Source: Methylobacter sp. KS41 (GTDB taxonomy: Bacteria > Pseudomonadota > Gammaproteobacteria > Methylococcales > Methylomonadaceae). From it: 64,000 nucleotides of DNA. A program made the position numbers and the translations under genes. Shown here piece by piece: positions 29,568 to 38,128 of the stretch (the stretch's first letter is position 1; every line of letters begins with the position of its first letter). The DNA lies in NCBI GenBank assembly GCA_002862125.1, contig PHSP01000001.1, positions 1,116,001 through 1,180,000 of the forward strand. The letters are read 5' to 3'. The notes under the pieces are model-generated. The model did no database searches. It had not been told where the DNA came from and saw nothing but the letters and a program-made list of their open reading frames with translations.

Positions 29568-29660
29568 TCAAGTTCCACCACCAGTAGAACCGGCATAGGC
29601 CATGTCAAGCACTGTTTTTCGGAGCGCTTTGCTATCAAAGGCTTTACATTGGGAGATCAT
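29568..29660 (-). pseudogene. N-terminal relic of a transketolase-like gene
   Basis: Thirty codons from an ATG at 29660: the part KALRKTVLDMAYAGSTG matches the opening helix and thiamine-site turn of transketolase N-terminal subunits (usual form L-R-x-x-x-x-x-M-x-x-x-A-G-S-G-H). The reading frame stops just at the place where the His of that turn should be. The start lies 12 bp after the stop of the aminotransferase relic, a spacing normal for an intact operon. Identification by eye on a short segment, so moderate. Confidence 0.5.
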
Positions 29661-29672
29661 TGCAAGCGCCAC

Positions 29673-29858
29673 TTAGCTATTTACCCCGAGACTGCTCTCG
29701 ATCTTCTGAAGCGCGACTTCCAACAATCCTTCTGTCAGTACCGGCTGCTTACCAATCCATAAAGTGTTATTTATCACATTGCCGGTATTGGTCAGATCGC
29801 CGCAGATACGGTAATTGGCAGCTGTTTTTAGTGTATTCATAAAAAGGTCGTTTTTTGA
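29673..29858 (-). pseudogene. C-terminal relic of a DegT/RfbH-type aminotransferase
   Basis: About 60 codons. The segment YRICGDLTNTGNVINNTLWIG and then LTEGLLEVALQKIES match the C-terminal end of DegT/DnrJ/EryC1/StrS sugar aminotransferases, best the RfbH-like CDP-4-keto-6-deoxyglucose dehydratase branch (usual form GDLxNTDxIMxxTFWIGVYPGLT). The PLP-binding Lys and the rest are gone. With the transketolase and reductase relics it forms a line of three dead genes in one orientation. Confidence 0.65.
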
Positions 29859-29977
29859 AAAATTAAAGTTAGATAAGCTTAAAACTTAGCTGAGCCTTTG
29901 GAGCGCATGATTCATTTTTAATATTTGCAATCGTTTTAGTAGCTGCTTACGCATGCTGCTCGGAGTTGGAGTGCGAT

Positions 29978-30453
29978 TCAAGAAATAAACCCCTTGCGTG
30001 TCAGATACGCTGTAATATCTTCAAAACTTGCCAAAACGAAACGGGCTTCTTCCATAATCAAATTCAGTTTCTCGATGCGAGCAGAGTTCTCTTCGGGGTA
30101 ATGATGAGAAAACTTATTGCGCAGCATGGCCGCAGTTCCAAAAGCTTCTGCGGAATGAATAGCGCCGAGTCTTTCCATTAACAAAGCCTTGTCTCGATTG
30201 GATTTATCGCTGATATCTTCTTGCTCAAGAAAGGCGATACTTCTGAATAACTGCTCTTGAATCATCGTCACGCATTGCGAATAACGCAGAATAAATGCAT
30301 CGACAGATTCTTCCTGGCTCTGATTGAATTCCGCTAATTGCTCCAGCGTTATAGGGAACAGGTAGGCATTTTTTCTATTGAATAGCGCAATTTTTCTGTT
30401 CTTTGCCGACAGGCTTCAAAGCTGGACCGCAAGATAAGTTGCTCTTTTGTCAC
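29978..30453 (-). pseudogene. HEPN toxin-type gene with frameshift (module B)
   Basis: A HEPN-domain protein read in two frames. It begins with GTG at 30453, overlapping the stop of the nucleotidyltransferase upstream (GTGA), runs VTKEQLILRSSFEACRQR, then loses frame in a run of six A residues (30369-30374, minus strand). One extra A would join it to NAYLFPITLEQLAEFNQSQ and on to the end. The HEPN active motif is present, LRNKFSHHYPEE, with Arg-x4-His. The joined product would be about 158 residues. The defect may be a true mutation, phase variation or a sequencing slip. Confidence 0.7.
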
Positions 30454-30737
30454 AACAAAATCCCTTGTTCAATGGCTATTTTGTGAATCGGCTGGATTGG
30501 CTGCCCAGGATTTTTGACCAACAGATCAACATGTGTGTCGCAAGCAAGCTCCAGGCGATACTGCGTGCTTAGCTGTGTTTTCAGATCGATGGGGCTGCTG
30601 GCTTGCAAGTATACATCAATGTCTCCACCACGGCGCAGGTCATCAGTACGCGATCCATAAAGATAAATGCGCCCAGCCGGATCCAACGCACCCAGGATAG
30701 AGCGCAATGCATGGAGTTCGGTTGAATTCAAGCGCAT
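30450..30737 (-). CDS. MNT-type nucleotidyltransferase (module B)
   Basis: A 95-residue minimal nucleotidyltransferase. The active-site pattern is YLYGSRTDDLRRGGDIDVYL: GSR, then the Asp-x-Asp metal pair. I start at ATG 30737 (MRLNSTELHAL), because the longer frame from 30863 contains the other-frame text of a truncated gene. Proteins of this type act as antitoxins that AMPylate a HEPN RNase partner. The HEPN gene follows with a GTGA overlap but is frameshifted; if truly dead, this antitoxin has lost its partner. Confidence 0.8.
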   Translation of the reverse strand: MRLNSTELHALRSILGALDPAGRIYLYGSRTDDLRRGGDIDVYLQASSPIDLKTQLSTQYRLELACDTHVDLLVKNPGQPIQPIHKIAIEQGILL

Positions 30738-30838
30738 GGCGATATTTGACTGTAACGCAGTTGCTCGCCTTCTTTGCGAGCCAAATCGAGCGCGAGCAGA
30801 ACAGTTTGCGAGTGTTCCGGCAGATATTTTAGACTCAT
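30728..30838 (-). pseudogene. Truncated HEPN-type gene of module A
   Basis: A 36-codon stub, MSLKYLPEHSQTVLLALDL and ARKEGEQLRYSQ, with a start overlapping the stop of the module A nucleotidyltransferase (ATGA). It looks like the first helix of the longer HEPN-like partner proteins. It ends within the start of the module B nucleotidyltransferase (ATGCGCTTGA), as if a deletion had removed its body, including the RNase motif, and joined two modules. Confidence 0.6.
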
Positions 30839-31135
30839 AGTTGAATGCCGGTTTGCCGTGCAATCACCAGCACAGGGCTTTCGGGAGTAGCTGCATCTTT
30901 TAATATGACGTCGATTTTTCTGTCGCCAAGCTTGCGTATCAGTGAAACATAGAGCGCCCCAGTTGTGGTGGCCCGGTTATCAACGGCCTGACCGGTTTCA
31001 AATAATAGGTCAATGTCCCCACGTTTTTTTGGCATCATCAGTACGCGAACCAAAAAGCATAACACGCGCATCATCGCCCAACACGGCATGGGCGGTTTGT
31101 TTAATGGCTTGAATTTGATCATCGGTTAGACGCAT
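30835..31135 (-). pseudogene. MNT-type nucleotidyltransferase with frameshift (module A)
   Basis: The gene starts at ATG 31135 (MRLTDDQIQAIKQTAHAVLG, then VMLFGSRTDDAKK) and then loses frame in a run of seven A residues; removing one A joins it to RGDIDLLFETGQAVDN and the rest, ending TGIQL. The frameshift falls exactly between the GSR and Asp-x-Asp halves of the active site, so the protein as it stands is inactive. It is a paralogue of the module B enzyme next door. Confidence 0.75.
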
Positions 31136-31163
31136 ACTGATGTTTTAACTGATTAAAAAATAA

Positions 31164-31193
31164 AGCCCCGCAGGTTTAAATTCTGCTGGGGCT
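31164..31193 (-). terminator. Leftward intrinsic terminator after glycosyltransferase
   Basis: On the minus strand the order is AGCCCC-A-GCAG, a 9-nt loop, CTGCGGGGCT, then TTATTTTTTAA. The stem is 10 bp with one bulge. It ends transcription coming from the glycosyltransferase at 31.4-32.5 kb, about 180 bp before it, and lies some 30 bp ahead of the module A nucleotidyltransferase start, so it also isolates the toxin-type modules from the sugar operon. Confidence 0.8.
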
Positions 31194-31373
31194 AGAGGCT
31201 AATATTATGCCTTAACCATTGAGATTGATCGCCGTATTTTTGCACACGCGGAAAAATCTGCTAAATGGTTTTTTACAATGTTATACACAATGTACCAGTA
31301 ATTAGAGTGTATTTATGCATGGCAATATTGCGAAAACCAACGGCATTTTACAGCCAAAATGATTTTTCCAAGT

Positions 31374-32531
31374 TCATACTGTGATTCGCCGTTTTGGAGC
31401 AGCCAACGCCACTTCGTACAATTGCAATAAAGCTGCCGCACTATGCTTCCAGTCAAACCTTTTGGCCTACTCTAGCTCAGCTGTACTCAGTTGATCTCTT
31501 TCCAGCTTGTTTGCCGCCAGCCGCAGCATCGCTTGCGCCCAGGCTTCAATATCCTTTGGGTCGAGCAGTATCGCCGTATTTCCTGCCACTTCCGGAATCA
31601 AAGTAGAGTTTGAAGTCAACGTCGGAGCGCCGAACTGCATTCCTTCCAGAACAGGTAAGCCAAAGCCCTCAAACAGCGAAGGATAGAGGTTGGCGTAGCA
31701 ATTCCGGTAAAGCCAGATCAACTCATCATCCGACACGTAACCGGTCATGACAATATGAGCGTCAATTCCCAGCTCGCTCAAATGTTTCTGAAAATCCTCC
31801 ATCAGCCAGCCTTTGCCTCCTGCAAATACCAGCGGCATGGGCTCGCCACCAAGAACCAGATAGCGGGCGTACGCTTCAACGAGACGGCGCTGGTTTTTCC
31901 GCGGCTCAATGGTGCCGACGTTCAACCAGTACCCGCCTATCGGCACGTCATCAAGCGCCTTTGGCCGTTTACCCATCACTATAGAGTCTGCAAAACGCGA
32001 ACACGGATAAATCACGCGAATACGATCCACCGGGAAGTGAGGGAATACGGCCAGATAATGCTCCCGTGACGACTCTGAAATTGCAACTACCCAATCCGCT
32101 GCTATTGCCGAACGAAAAACTCCATCGAAACAACCCACCCGGCTGGGCTCAGTTGTCCCATCCGGATCAACAGCAAAACCCATGTCGTAGAAGGTATAAA
32201 TAAGACGGATAAACTCTAATTGAGTCGGGCACCAGAAATTGTTGGCATGGATAATATCCGGCTTATCCAGTGATGCATCCACATCAGACCCGGACCAGAA
32301 TGCACTTGCTGTTTCCCGCGAGAAATGCCTTGGCCCATAATGTACATCCTGACCTGAATAAGGATTCCGGGCTGGCATCTTTGCATCAAAATAGAAATCA
32401 CCAAAGCTGGGGAAAAGCGAATAGTGATGTTCCGGCTTAAGCTCCAGCATCGCCTGGATCATCGCATGCGCAAAATAGCCGCAGCCTGCCTTGCCGGAAC
32501 CGGTTTGGGAAATGTCGAAGCCAATGTGCAT
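31374..32531 (-). pseudogene. GT4 glycosyltransferase with in-frame amber codon
   Basis: A GT4 enzyme starting MHIGFDISQTGSGKAGCGYF (a GTG 23 codons earlier is less likely). It has NVGTIEPRKNQRRLVEAYARY and the donor motif EGFGLPVLEGMQFGAP. Translation ends at a TAG at 31467-31469, but the same frame goes on for 30 more codons, AKRFDWKHSAAALLQLYEVA, up to TGA at 31374; this is the normal C-terminal helix of the family, where Gln-Ala-x-x-F-x-W is expected. A single CAG to TAG change explains it. The truncated product (355 residues) may keep some activity. Confidence 0.8.
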
Positions 32532-32601
32532 AAATTTATTTCCGCTCTTAAGTCTTATTGACGGTGAAAATAAGGGTGGAATGGAGTTAGCCGTTGACAC
32601 T

Positions 32602-33477
32602 TCATGTCCTCTTCAATTTTGGCAACCGAGCTAGCAAAGTTTGTTTCATGGCTGGCGTGACGCCATGATTCCAGCGTAGCGCAGCCAGAAGACTTCTTAG
32701 CCCCAATTCAAGTGTGATTTTTATTGATGAATGATTTAAAGTACCAAGCCGATTACTTACAACTACATGAGCATAGTTGAGCAACCATCTATCTGGAACA
32801 TTCCCATACAGCTTTTTGAACATATCATTAATTTCCTTGAACACCTTTACTCGAGATCCCAGGGTTTTATTTTCGGCATACATCCTGGAACCAGCTAGTT
32901 TCTCTTCAAAATAGGCAAAGCGCACGCCCTTCCTGCCCAGCCGCAGCCAATATTCAAAGTCCATGCAATAGTTCAGTGATTCGTCAAGCAACCCATTATC
33001 TTCCACAATCTTCCGTCTAAAGAACAATGCCGGTTGGCAAATAAAACAAATTTCTTTAAGGCGTTCGTAGTCCCAGGGTTCCGTGGGATAACTTTCAAAG
33101 GCCTGGTCATCAATATCGATGTGGTCTGCCATGCCGTAGACTACGTCAACTTCGGGATGGGCTTCGAAGAATGCCACCACACGAGCTATGGCGCCAGGGT
33201 AATAAACATCGTCGGAGTTCAGCCAGCCGATGATCTCGCCATCCGTGGCATGGATGCCTTGATTGACAGCATCGGTTTGCCCCTTGTCTTTTTTTGATAC
33301 CCAGCGCACTGGAGGGCTGAAACGTTCGAGGATTTCAACCGTGTTGTCGGTACTGCCACCGTCGAAGACTACGTGCTCGATTTCAAAATCTGGAGCAGTC
33401 TGGCTGGCCACGCTTTGCAGCGTGCGCTGGATGAATTGACCCTGGTTATAGGATGGAGTAATGATGCTGACTTTCAT
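32602..33477 (-). CDS. GT2 glycosyltransferase
   Basis: A 291-residue GT-A enzyme: PSYNQGQFIQRTLQSV at the N-terminus, FDGGSTDNTVEIL, the acidic NSDDVYYPG metal motif at about residue 87, and FRRKIVEDNGLLDESLNYCMDFEYWLRLG acceptor region. It belongs with the family GT2 enzymes that extend O-chains in the cytoplasm. A broken partial copy of its own N-terminal half lies just upstream (33.6-33.8 kb). Confidence 0.9.
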   Translation of the reverse strand: MKVSIITPSYNQGQFIQRTLQSVASQTAPDFEIEHVVFDGGSTDNTVEILERFSPPVRWVSKKDKGQTDAVNQGIHATDGEIIGWLNSDDVYYPGAIARVVAFFEAHPEVDVVYGMADHIDIDDQAFESYPTEPWDYERLKEICFICQPALFFRRKIVEDNGLLDESLNYCMDFEYWLRLGRKGVRFAYFEEKLAGSRMYAENKTLGSRVKVFKEINDMFKKLYGNVPDRWLLNYAHVVVSNRLGTLNHSSIKITLELGLRSLLAALRWNHGVTPAMKQTLLARLPKLKRT

Positions 33478-33594
33478 TTGACTTTTCCGGCAAATTTTTT
33501 AATCATAAGTTTGTCTGTCAGCCATTTCATCTGCTCTGCTTTAATCATAGTCATAGCGGTGTTTTGCAAAGTTCTCAATAAATATCATCAGAGT

Positions 33595-33870
33595 TTAGCC
33601 GCCCAATGATTTAGCCATCCGTGAAGCGGATGTCTTGATTGACAACATTGGCTTGCCATTTGTCTTTTTTAATTCCCATCGCACCGCTGGGCTGAAACCT
33701 CTGGTTATTTCAACCGTATCAGCGGTGCTGGCACCTTCAAAGACTATATGTTCGATTTCAAAATCTGGTGTAGTCTGACAGGCGACACTTTGCAGGGTGT
33801 GTTCAATGAATGAATTGCCCATTGGTGATAAAATGGACTAATAATACGACTGTTATTTATTTCTCCCAGA
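33595..33870 (-). pseudogene. Partial, frameshifted copy of the adjacent GT2 gene
   Basis: The reading frame IEHTLQSVACQTTPDFEIEH, then STADTVEITRGFSPAVRWE, repeats residues 17-65 of the neighbouring GT2 with many changes. Past that the match goes on in another frame (QTNVVNQDIRFTDG, a stop, IIGRLN), and the first residues (RIISPFYHQ) are in a third frame. There is nothing beyond the NSDD point, so it is the relic of a tandem duplication or of recombination between two GT2 genes. Confidence 0.8.
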
Positions 33871-33941
33871 AAAGTATGTGATCGCAATTTTGTAAAGCAT
33901 TCTCGGTTATATTTTTGAAACCACCAGCCTCTTGCTGATAG

Positions 33942-35138
33942 CTATTCCTGCAAAAAATTAGTTTTACGGTACTCATGCCACCGCAGTTCAACACGCGCCC
34001 GGTGATAATAACGGTAAACCCACCGATTCCACAAATAGCGAGGGTAAGAATAGGCTTGGGCGGCCTGGGAAAATGCCAGTTTATGGGCCTGAGCCGTCCG
34101 CGTTACAGAGAATTCTTGGGCTTGGCACTTTCCTTTTCTAATCATCTCTTTTCGCAGGATATCGTTGTACCAAACCTTTGTGATAATTTCAGCCATATTT
34201 GACACTGAAGTCGGATCAAACAGTTCCGCCGCATCGCCTACCACTTCGGGAATGGATGTATCGTTGGCCGCTACCACCGGACAGCCGACAGCCATGGCCT
34301 CGACAAGTGGAATACCGAAGCCCTCAAAGAGCGAAGGAAAGACCAACATTCTGGCGTGTCGATAAAGATAGGCGACCTGCTCTGCCGTGATATAACCTAG
34401 CGTGTGGACCTGCGACTCCAGTCCGTATTCCTGAACTTTTTCGAGTAATGGATATCCGTTTGACTGTTCAAATCCGGTGAACACGACATCAATCGTAAGA
34501 TTTTGTTCGTCACGCATCATTCGCAAAGCTTGAAGCAGCAGGTCATGATTCTTGTGTTTCCAGAAGTTGGCGGGATAGAAAATGAAGTCCTTGGGTAAGG
34601 GTTGTTCGAGTGGCTGAGCAATCTCGGCGCTACGATAATACCGTTCGTCAGCGTTGAGATAAGCCACGATCACTTTGTCGTCGGACAGATGATGATACTG
34701 GAGGAGAGTCTGCTTGGAGAATTCAGAAATGGTAATAACCCGATCAGCCATATGCGTCGAACTGGAATAATACAGGTCGCGATTGTAGCGGTCTTCCAGT
34801 GTAAAAAACTCCGGATAAAACACCTCTTGTATATCGACCAGCATCACTACCGTTGGAATCGTCAGGGGACTCGGATATAGGGCGCCAAATGGACAAAAAT
34901 AAAGATCGATTTTATCCAAATGCATTTCTACTTCACGCTGGTCCCGCAATATAATGGCGCACTCTTTCCATCGATCTGAGCAAAGCTTTGCTAACTCATC
35001 GGCATTGTGCGGAAACCAGAAAAAGATGTATTCGTTGTCTGTATCTTTCTCAAGCAATTCGCCGAACAAGGTGAGAAAGTATTGTTTCAGGCCGCCGATA
35101 TGTGCTTGCAGGAGAAAACAGTTTACGCCGATACGCAT
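33942..35138 (-). CDS. GT4 glycosyltransferase
   Basis: A 398-residue GT4 enzyme. The N-terminal domain opens IGVNCFLLQAHIGGLKQYF, the linker has FYPANFWKHKNH, and the donor motif is EGFGIPLVEAMAVGCP. The C-terminal tail after residue 365 (YPRYLWNRWVYRYYHRARVE) is basic and aromatic, suggesting membrane contact. It lies 2 bp after a GT2 gene, in the same operon. Confidence 0.9.
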   Translation of the reverse strand: MRIGVNCFLLQAHIGGLKQYFLTLFGELLEKDTDNEYIFFWFPHNADELAKLCSDRWKECAIILRDQREVEMHLDKIDLYFCPFGALYPSPLTIPTVVMLVDIQEVFYPEFFTLEDRYNRDLYYSSSTHMADRVITISEFSKQTLLQYHHLSDDKVIVAYLNADERYYRSAEIAQPLEQPLPKDFIFYPANFWKHKNHDLLLQALRMMRDEQNLTIDVVFTGFEQSNGYPLLEKVQEYGLESQVHTLGYITAEQVAYLYRHARMLVFPSLFEGFGIPLVEAMAVGCPVVAANDTSIPEVVGDAAELFDPTSVSNMAEIITKVWYNDILRKEMIRKGKCQAQEFSVTRTAQAHKLAFSQAAQAYSYPRYLWNRWVYRYYHRARVELRWHEYRKTNFLQE

Positions 35139-35140
35139 AG

Positions 35141-36109
35141 TTACCCCGCTGTCGATTCGTTGAGAGTGAGCAGGGCATAGATAGATCCCATGCTCTGTGC
35201 AGCTTGTGACAGAGCCAGCATCCTTCTTGATGAAGGAGGTTGCCCGGTACGACCATGCAGATCAGTAAAAAGCGATGCCATAAAGGATTTAACGGCAGTT
35301 TTGACATGATATTCCAGATATCCTAACTTGCTTGAGCCGAGTTGATTCAGCAAGTGCATCTGCGTGATGTCGGACACACCTTCCCAAAAATGCCGCCGTA
35401 AGAAGTATCGCCTAGTGAATTTAACTGCCGAGACTCTATGAAAAACCTTGGCATGCGGCTGGTAATACAGCACACAATGAGCTTCTCTAGCCCGTTTGCC
35501 TAACAGCGCATCTTCCCCCGGCTCCATGGCGCGCTTTCGAAAATAATTGAAGCCTAGTCTCTCATCAAAGCCACCGATTGCTTGAATGACTTTGCGCGAG
35601 CCAGCCATGTTGGCACTGATTGGTTGATCATGAGGAGGCATCAAGCACACCTCGTCGCCAATATTATATAGGCCCAGCAAGAACTCACGTTCTTTAGGAT
35701 ACCATTCCGGTCGTTTGCCAGGCCATATTGGTTCGATTCTGCCGGCGATAAGATCGGGCGGCGTTTCAATTGAGTTAAAAATGTCATGGATAGCCTGCAG
35801 CCACATGGGATCAGCAAGAGCATCATCATCAATAAAAGCCACGACCCCACCCTTAGCCTCTTGTATGCCAAGATTTCTGGAGCGGCTGGCGCCTCCTTGA
35901 TTAAGAAATAAATACCGCAACTGGTTGTTGCCTGAAAAATGTTGAAACAGTTGATCCTGCAGTTCACTTTTGGGATCCTGATCAATAATTAATATTTCAT
36001 AATCGTCGTAGCAGCCGTTAATTATGCTGGCGACACAGTCAAGAAGCATGGCAGGTCGGCCACAAGTCGGGATGACCACGGAAATATGAGGAGAGGAAGT
36101 TGTTGTCAT
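35141..36109 (-). CDS. GT2 glycosyltransferase
   Basis: A 322-residue GT2 enzyme: VVIPTCGRPAMLLDCVASI, IIDQDPKS, and the metal motif FIDDDALADPMW (about residue 94) with GGFDERLGFNYF and the following EPGEDALLGKRAREAH acceptor and catalytic-base region. The C-terminal part is helical. It is placed between other glycosyltransferases with 2-12 bp gaps, so it is part of the polymer assembly operon. Confidence 0.9.
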   Translation of the reverse strand: MTTTSSPHISVVIPTCGRPAMLLDCVASIINGCYDDYEILIIDQDPKSELQDQLFQHFSGNNQLRYLFLNQGGASRSRNLGIQEAKGGVVAFIDDDALADPMWLQAIHDIFNSIETPPDLIAGRIEPIWPGKRPEWYPKEREFLLGLYNIGDEVCLMPPHDQPISANMAGSRKVIQAIGGFDERLGFNYFRKRAMEPGEDALLGKRAREAHCVLYYQPHAKVFHRVSAVKFTRRYFLRRHFWEGVSDITQMHLLNQLGSSKLGYLEYHVKTAVKSFMASLFTDLHGRTGQPPSSRRMLALSQAAQSMGSIYALLTLNESTAG

Positions 36110-36121
36110 GAATTTTCCATT

Positions 36122-37285
36122 CTATTTTTGATGATACCGATATTGATAACGTACCTGTCGATACTTCTGAATTAAGCGCTGCCGCCATTCGAACAGCCGC
36201 ACAGCTAAGTGGGGGCCAACAGCTCGTTGTAAATAGTATAAAAACGCAATCGGATGAAAAGTCAGATATTTTCTGTCTGCTTGGCCACGTCTGAATGTCT
36301 GTATTGCCTTGTCTGTTCGCTGTTGTTGTCTGTACAAATCATTAGCGACCAGCATACAGGCTAAAGCAAAACCCGCGTCGGCTTCTCGTTCAATCAGCTG
36401 AAATTCTAGGAGAGGTAGCTGTTCCCAGCGGGCAAAGACAGTTGGCTCTCGTCTTGGCATTCGATCAACATCATAATCGAACTGCTTCGCTAGCGTATAG
36501 TAGTAGTAAGCGAAAAAAAGCGACATTCCACTTTTTTTTCGATAGCGCCGGAATATTTCAAGGTAATCACCCCAAAAAACAGTGGTGCTGGAGAGTGATT
36601 TCGTTCCCTGAATTAGTCGGAATTTGCCCAGCTTATGTGGGGTATGGTGCAATTTTAATCCAGCATGACCAGCTCGAATCCAATATTCTGCATCCATGGC
36701 GTAGTGAAACGCTTCGTCAAAGTAACCGATCTGATCGTGGATACGAGTACGCCAAAAGGTCGATTGTTGCATGATATAGTTGGTGAAATCGTTCCAGAGA
36801 AAATGATAGGAAGTCATGAGCCCTTGGTCATAGGGGCGTGACAACCATTCCCATTGAAGCTGTCCATTTTCATCAATAACATCACCATCGCCGTAGATAA
36901 AATCCGCTTCGCTGTTCTCGGCAAATTCCTGCGCGACGCGGGCAAAGGCTCCGGGAAAAAACAAATCGTCCGAATTGATGTAGCTGGCAATCATTCCGGT
37001 TGCGCGGCGCAGTCCTTGATTGATGGCATCCGATTGTCCATTGTCAAGCTGGCTAATCCATTCCATGGTAATGCCTGCACACTGAACTGGCCATGTACCG
37101 GCTGCCACTTGATCTGCATATCTTTTAATAATCTCTGTCGAACCGTCGGTCGAGCCGCCATCCATGACAAAATACTCAATTTCAAACTGTCCTGCCTGCG
37201 ACAGGACGCTCTCAATCGTCTCACTAATGTAGGCTGCTTGATTGAACGAAGGGGTAACGATACTGAACTTGCAGGGTGTGTTCAT
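36122..37285 (-). CDS. GT2 glycosyltransferase with C-terminal helical extension
   Basis: A 387-residue GT2 enzyme. SIVTPSFNQAAYISETIESVL, VMDGGSTDGSTEI, and YINSDDLFFPGAFARV (metal motif) define the GT-A domain (1-250). The remaining 130 residues are helical and basic, perhaps for membrane association. It overlaps the preceding methyltransferase by ATGA. It resembles the 32.6 kb GT2 in architecture (NSDD type) but is not a close copy. Confidence 0.9.
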   Translation of the reverse strand: MNTPCKFSIVTPSFNQAAYISETIESVLSQAGQFEIEYFVMDGGSTDGSTEIIKRYADQVAAGTWPVQCAGITMEWISQLDNGQSDAINQGLRRATGMIASYINSDDLFFPGAFARVAQEFAENSEADFIYGDGDVIDENGQLQWEWLSRPYDQGLMTSYHFLWNDFTNYIMQQSTFWRTRIHDQIGYFDEAFHYAMDAEYWIRAGHAGLKLHHTPHKLGKFRLIQGTKSLSSTTVFWGDYLEIFRRYRKKSGMSLFFAYYYYTLAKQFDYDVDRMPRREPTVFARWEQLPLLEFQLIEREADAGFALACMLVANDLYRQQQRTDKAIQTFRRGQADRKYLTFHPIAFLYYLQRAVGPHLAVRLFEWRQRLIQKYRQVRYQYRYHQK

Positions 37286-38106
37286 TGGCCGACCTGTTTC
37301 TTGGTCAAAAAAAGCGAGAGACCACGGGTCATCAGATCTTCTTCAGAATAAGGCAGCAACCTTGATAGATAATGAGCAATCGCCGGTTTATCCTTTGTCT
37401 CGTCATCGAGTAACGGCGTCATCCACTCTACCACGAAATCCGAACTGGAGAACATGCTGCGCAACGTCGCAATGTCGACTCGATTGATCTCATCACTGTG
37501 GTAAATCCACTCAGTGGCATCTTTAAGAGACATCGACGCATCTTTAGGCCAGCGGCTTGTGCAGACACTTTGCATAGCCTCCTCAGTCCAAAGTAAATGT
37601 GCCCAGGGCGGAATTAGCTCGGCCACTGCAGGTATGTGGTGCAAATGGTGCCCATACGAAGAAGTCCAAACGGGTTGAAAATTGATCAGGACGCTACCCT
37701 CTGGCTTCAGGACACGATACATCTCTTGAAGAACTTTTGGGCCGTTGAAAAAATGCTCGAAGGTTGAAAGAGACAGGATCAAGTCAAAGGTATCAGCTTC
37801 AAAAGCCAGATTATCGGCATTCATGTTGATTAATACGCCGGTGTTATTTTGGTGACGGATTTCCACCTCCTCGGAAACACCAAGACCAATGCCAACGTAG
37901 CTTGAAACGCCCAATTGCAGAGCATGTTCCAGGGTGTAACCGTGTGGAGAAGCGCCAACATCCAACAACGCTTTGTCGGCTACGGGATGTAGTTGATTCA
38001 GGATATCAACCATCTGGTGATTATATGCCCTGACGGCATCCATGTCTGGACGGGTTCTGTTGAAAGCATCTATGGTTGAGATATAGTCTTTAAGTACAGT
38101 AATCAT
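37282..38106 (-). CDS. Class I SAM-dependent methyltransferase
   Basis: A 274-residue methyltransferase with ALLDVGASPHGYTLEHALQLG as motif I (about residue 43) and FDLILSLSTFEHFFNGPKVLQEMYRVLKPEGSVL as motifs II-III. It probably O-methylates a sugar of the surface polymer. It follows the coiled-coil methyltransferase by 22 bp and precedes a GT2 with ATGA overlap. Confidence 0.88.
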   Translation of the reverse strand: MITVLKDYISTIDAFNRTRPDMDAVRAYNHQMVDILNQLHPVADKALLDVGASPHGYTLEHALQLGVSSYVGIGLGVSEEVEIRHQNNTGVLINMNADNLAFEADTFDLILSLSTFEHFFNGPKVLQEMYRVLKPEGSVLINFQPVWTSSYGHHLHHIPAVAELIPPWAHLLWTEEAMQSVCTSRWPKDASMSLKDATEWIYHSDEINRVDIATLRSMFSSSDFVVEWMTPLLDDETKDKPAIAHYLSRLLPYSEEDLMTRGLSLFLTKKQVGQ

Positions 38107-38128
38107 GATTGGCTTTATTTCCGGGTGC

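Noticed and set aside
29427-29762. Rightward 111-codon frame
   Set aside because: It is antisense to the aminotransferase and transketolase relics and has no motif of its own.
30738-30863. N-terminal extension of nucleotidyltransferase B from an ATG at 30863
   Set aside because: It is an out-of-frame reading of the truncated HEPN stub; homologous proteins begin at MRL as in modules A and C.
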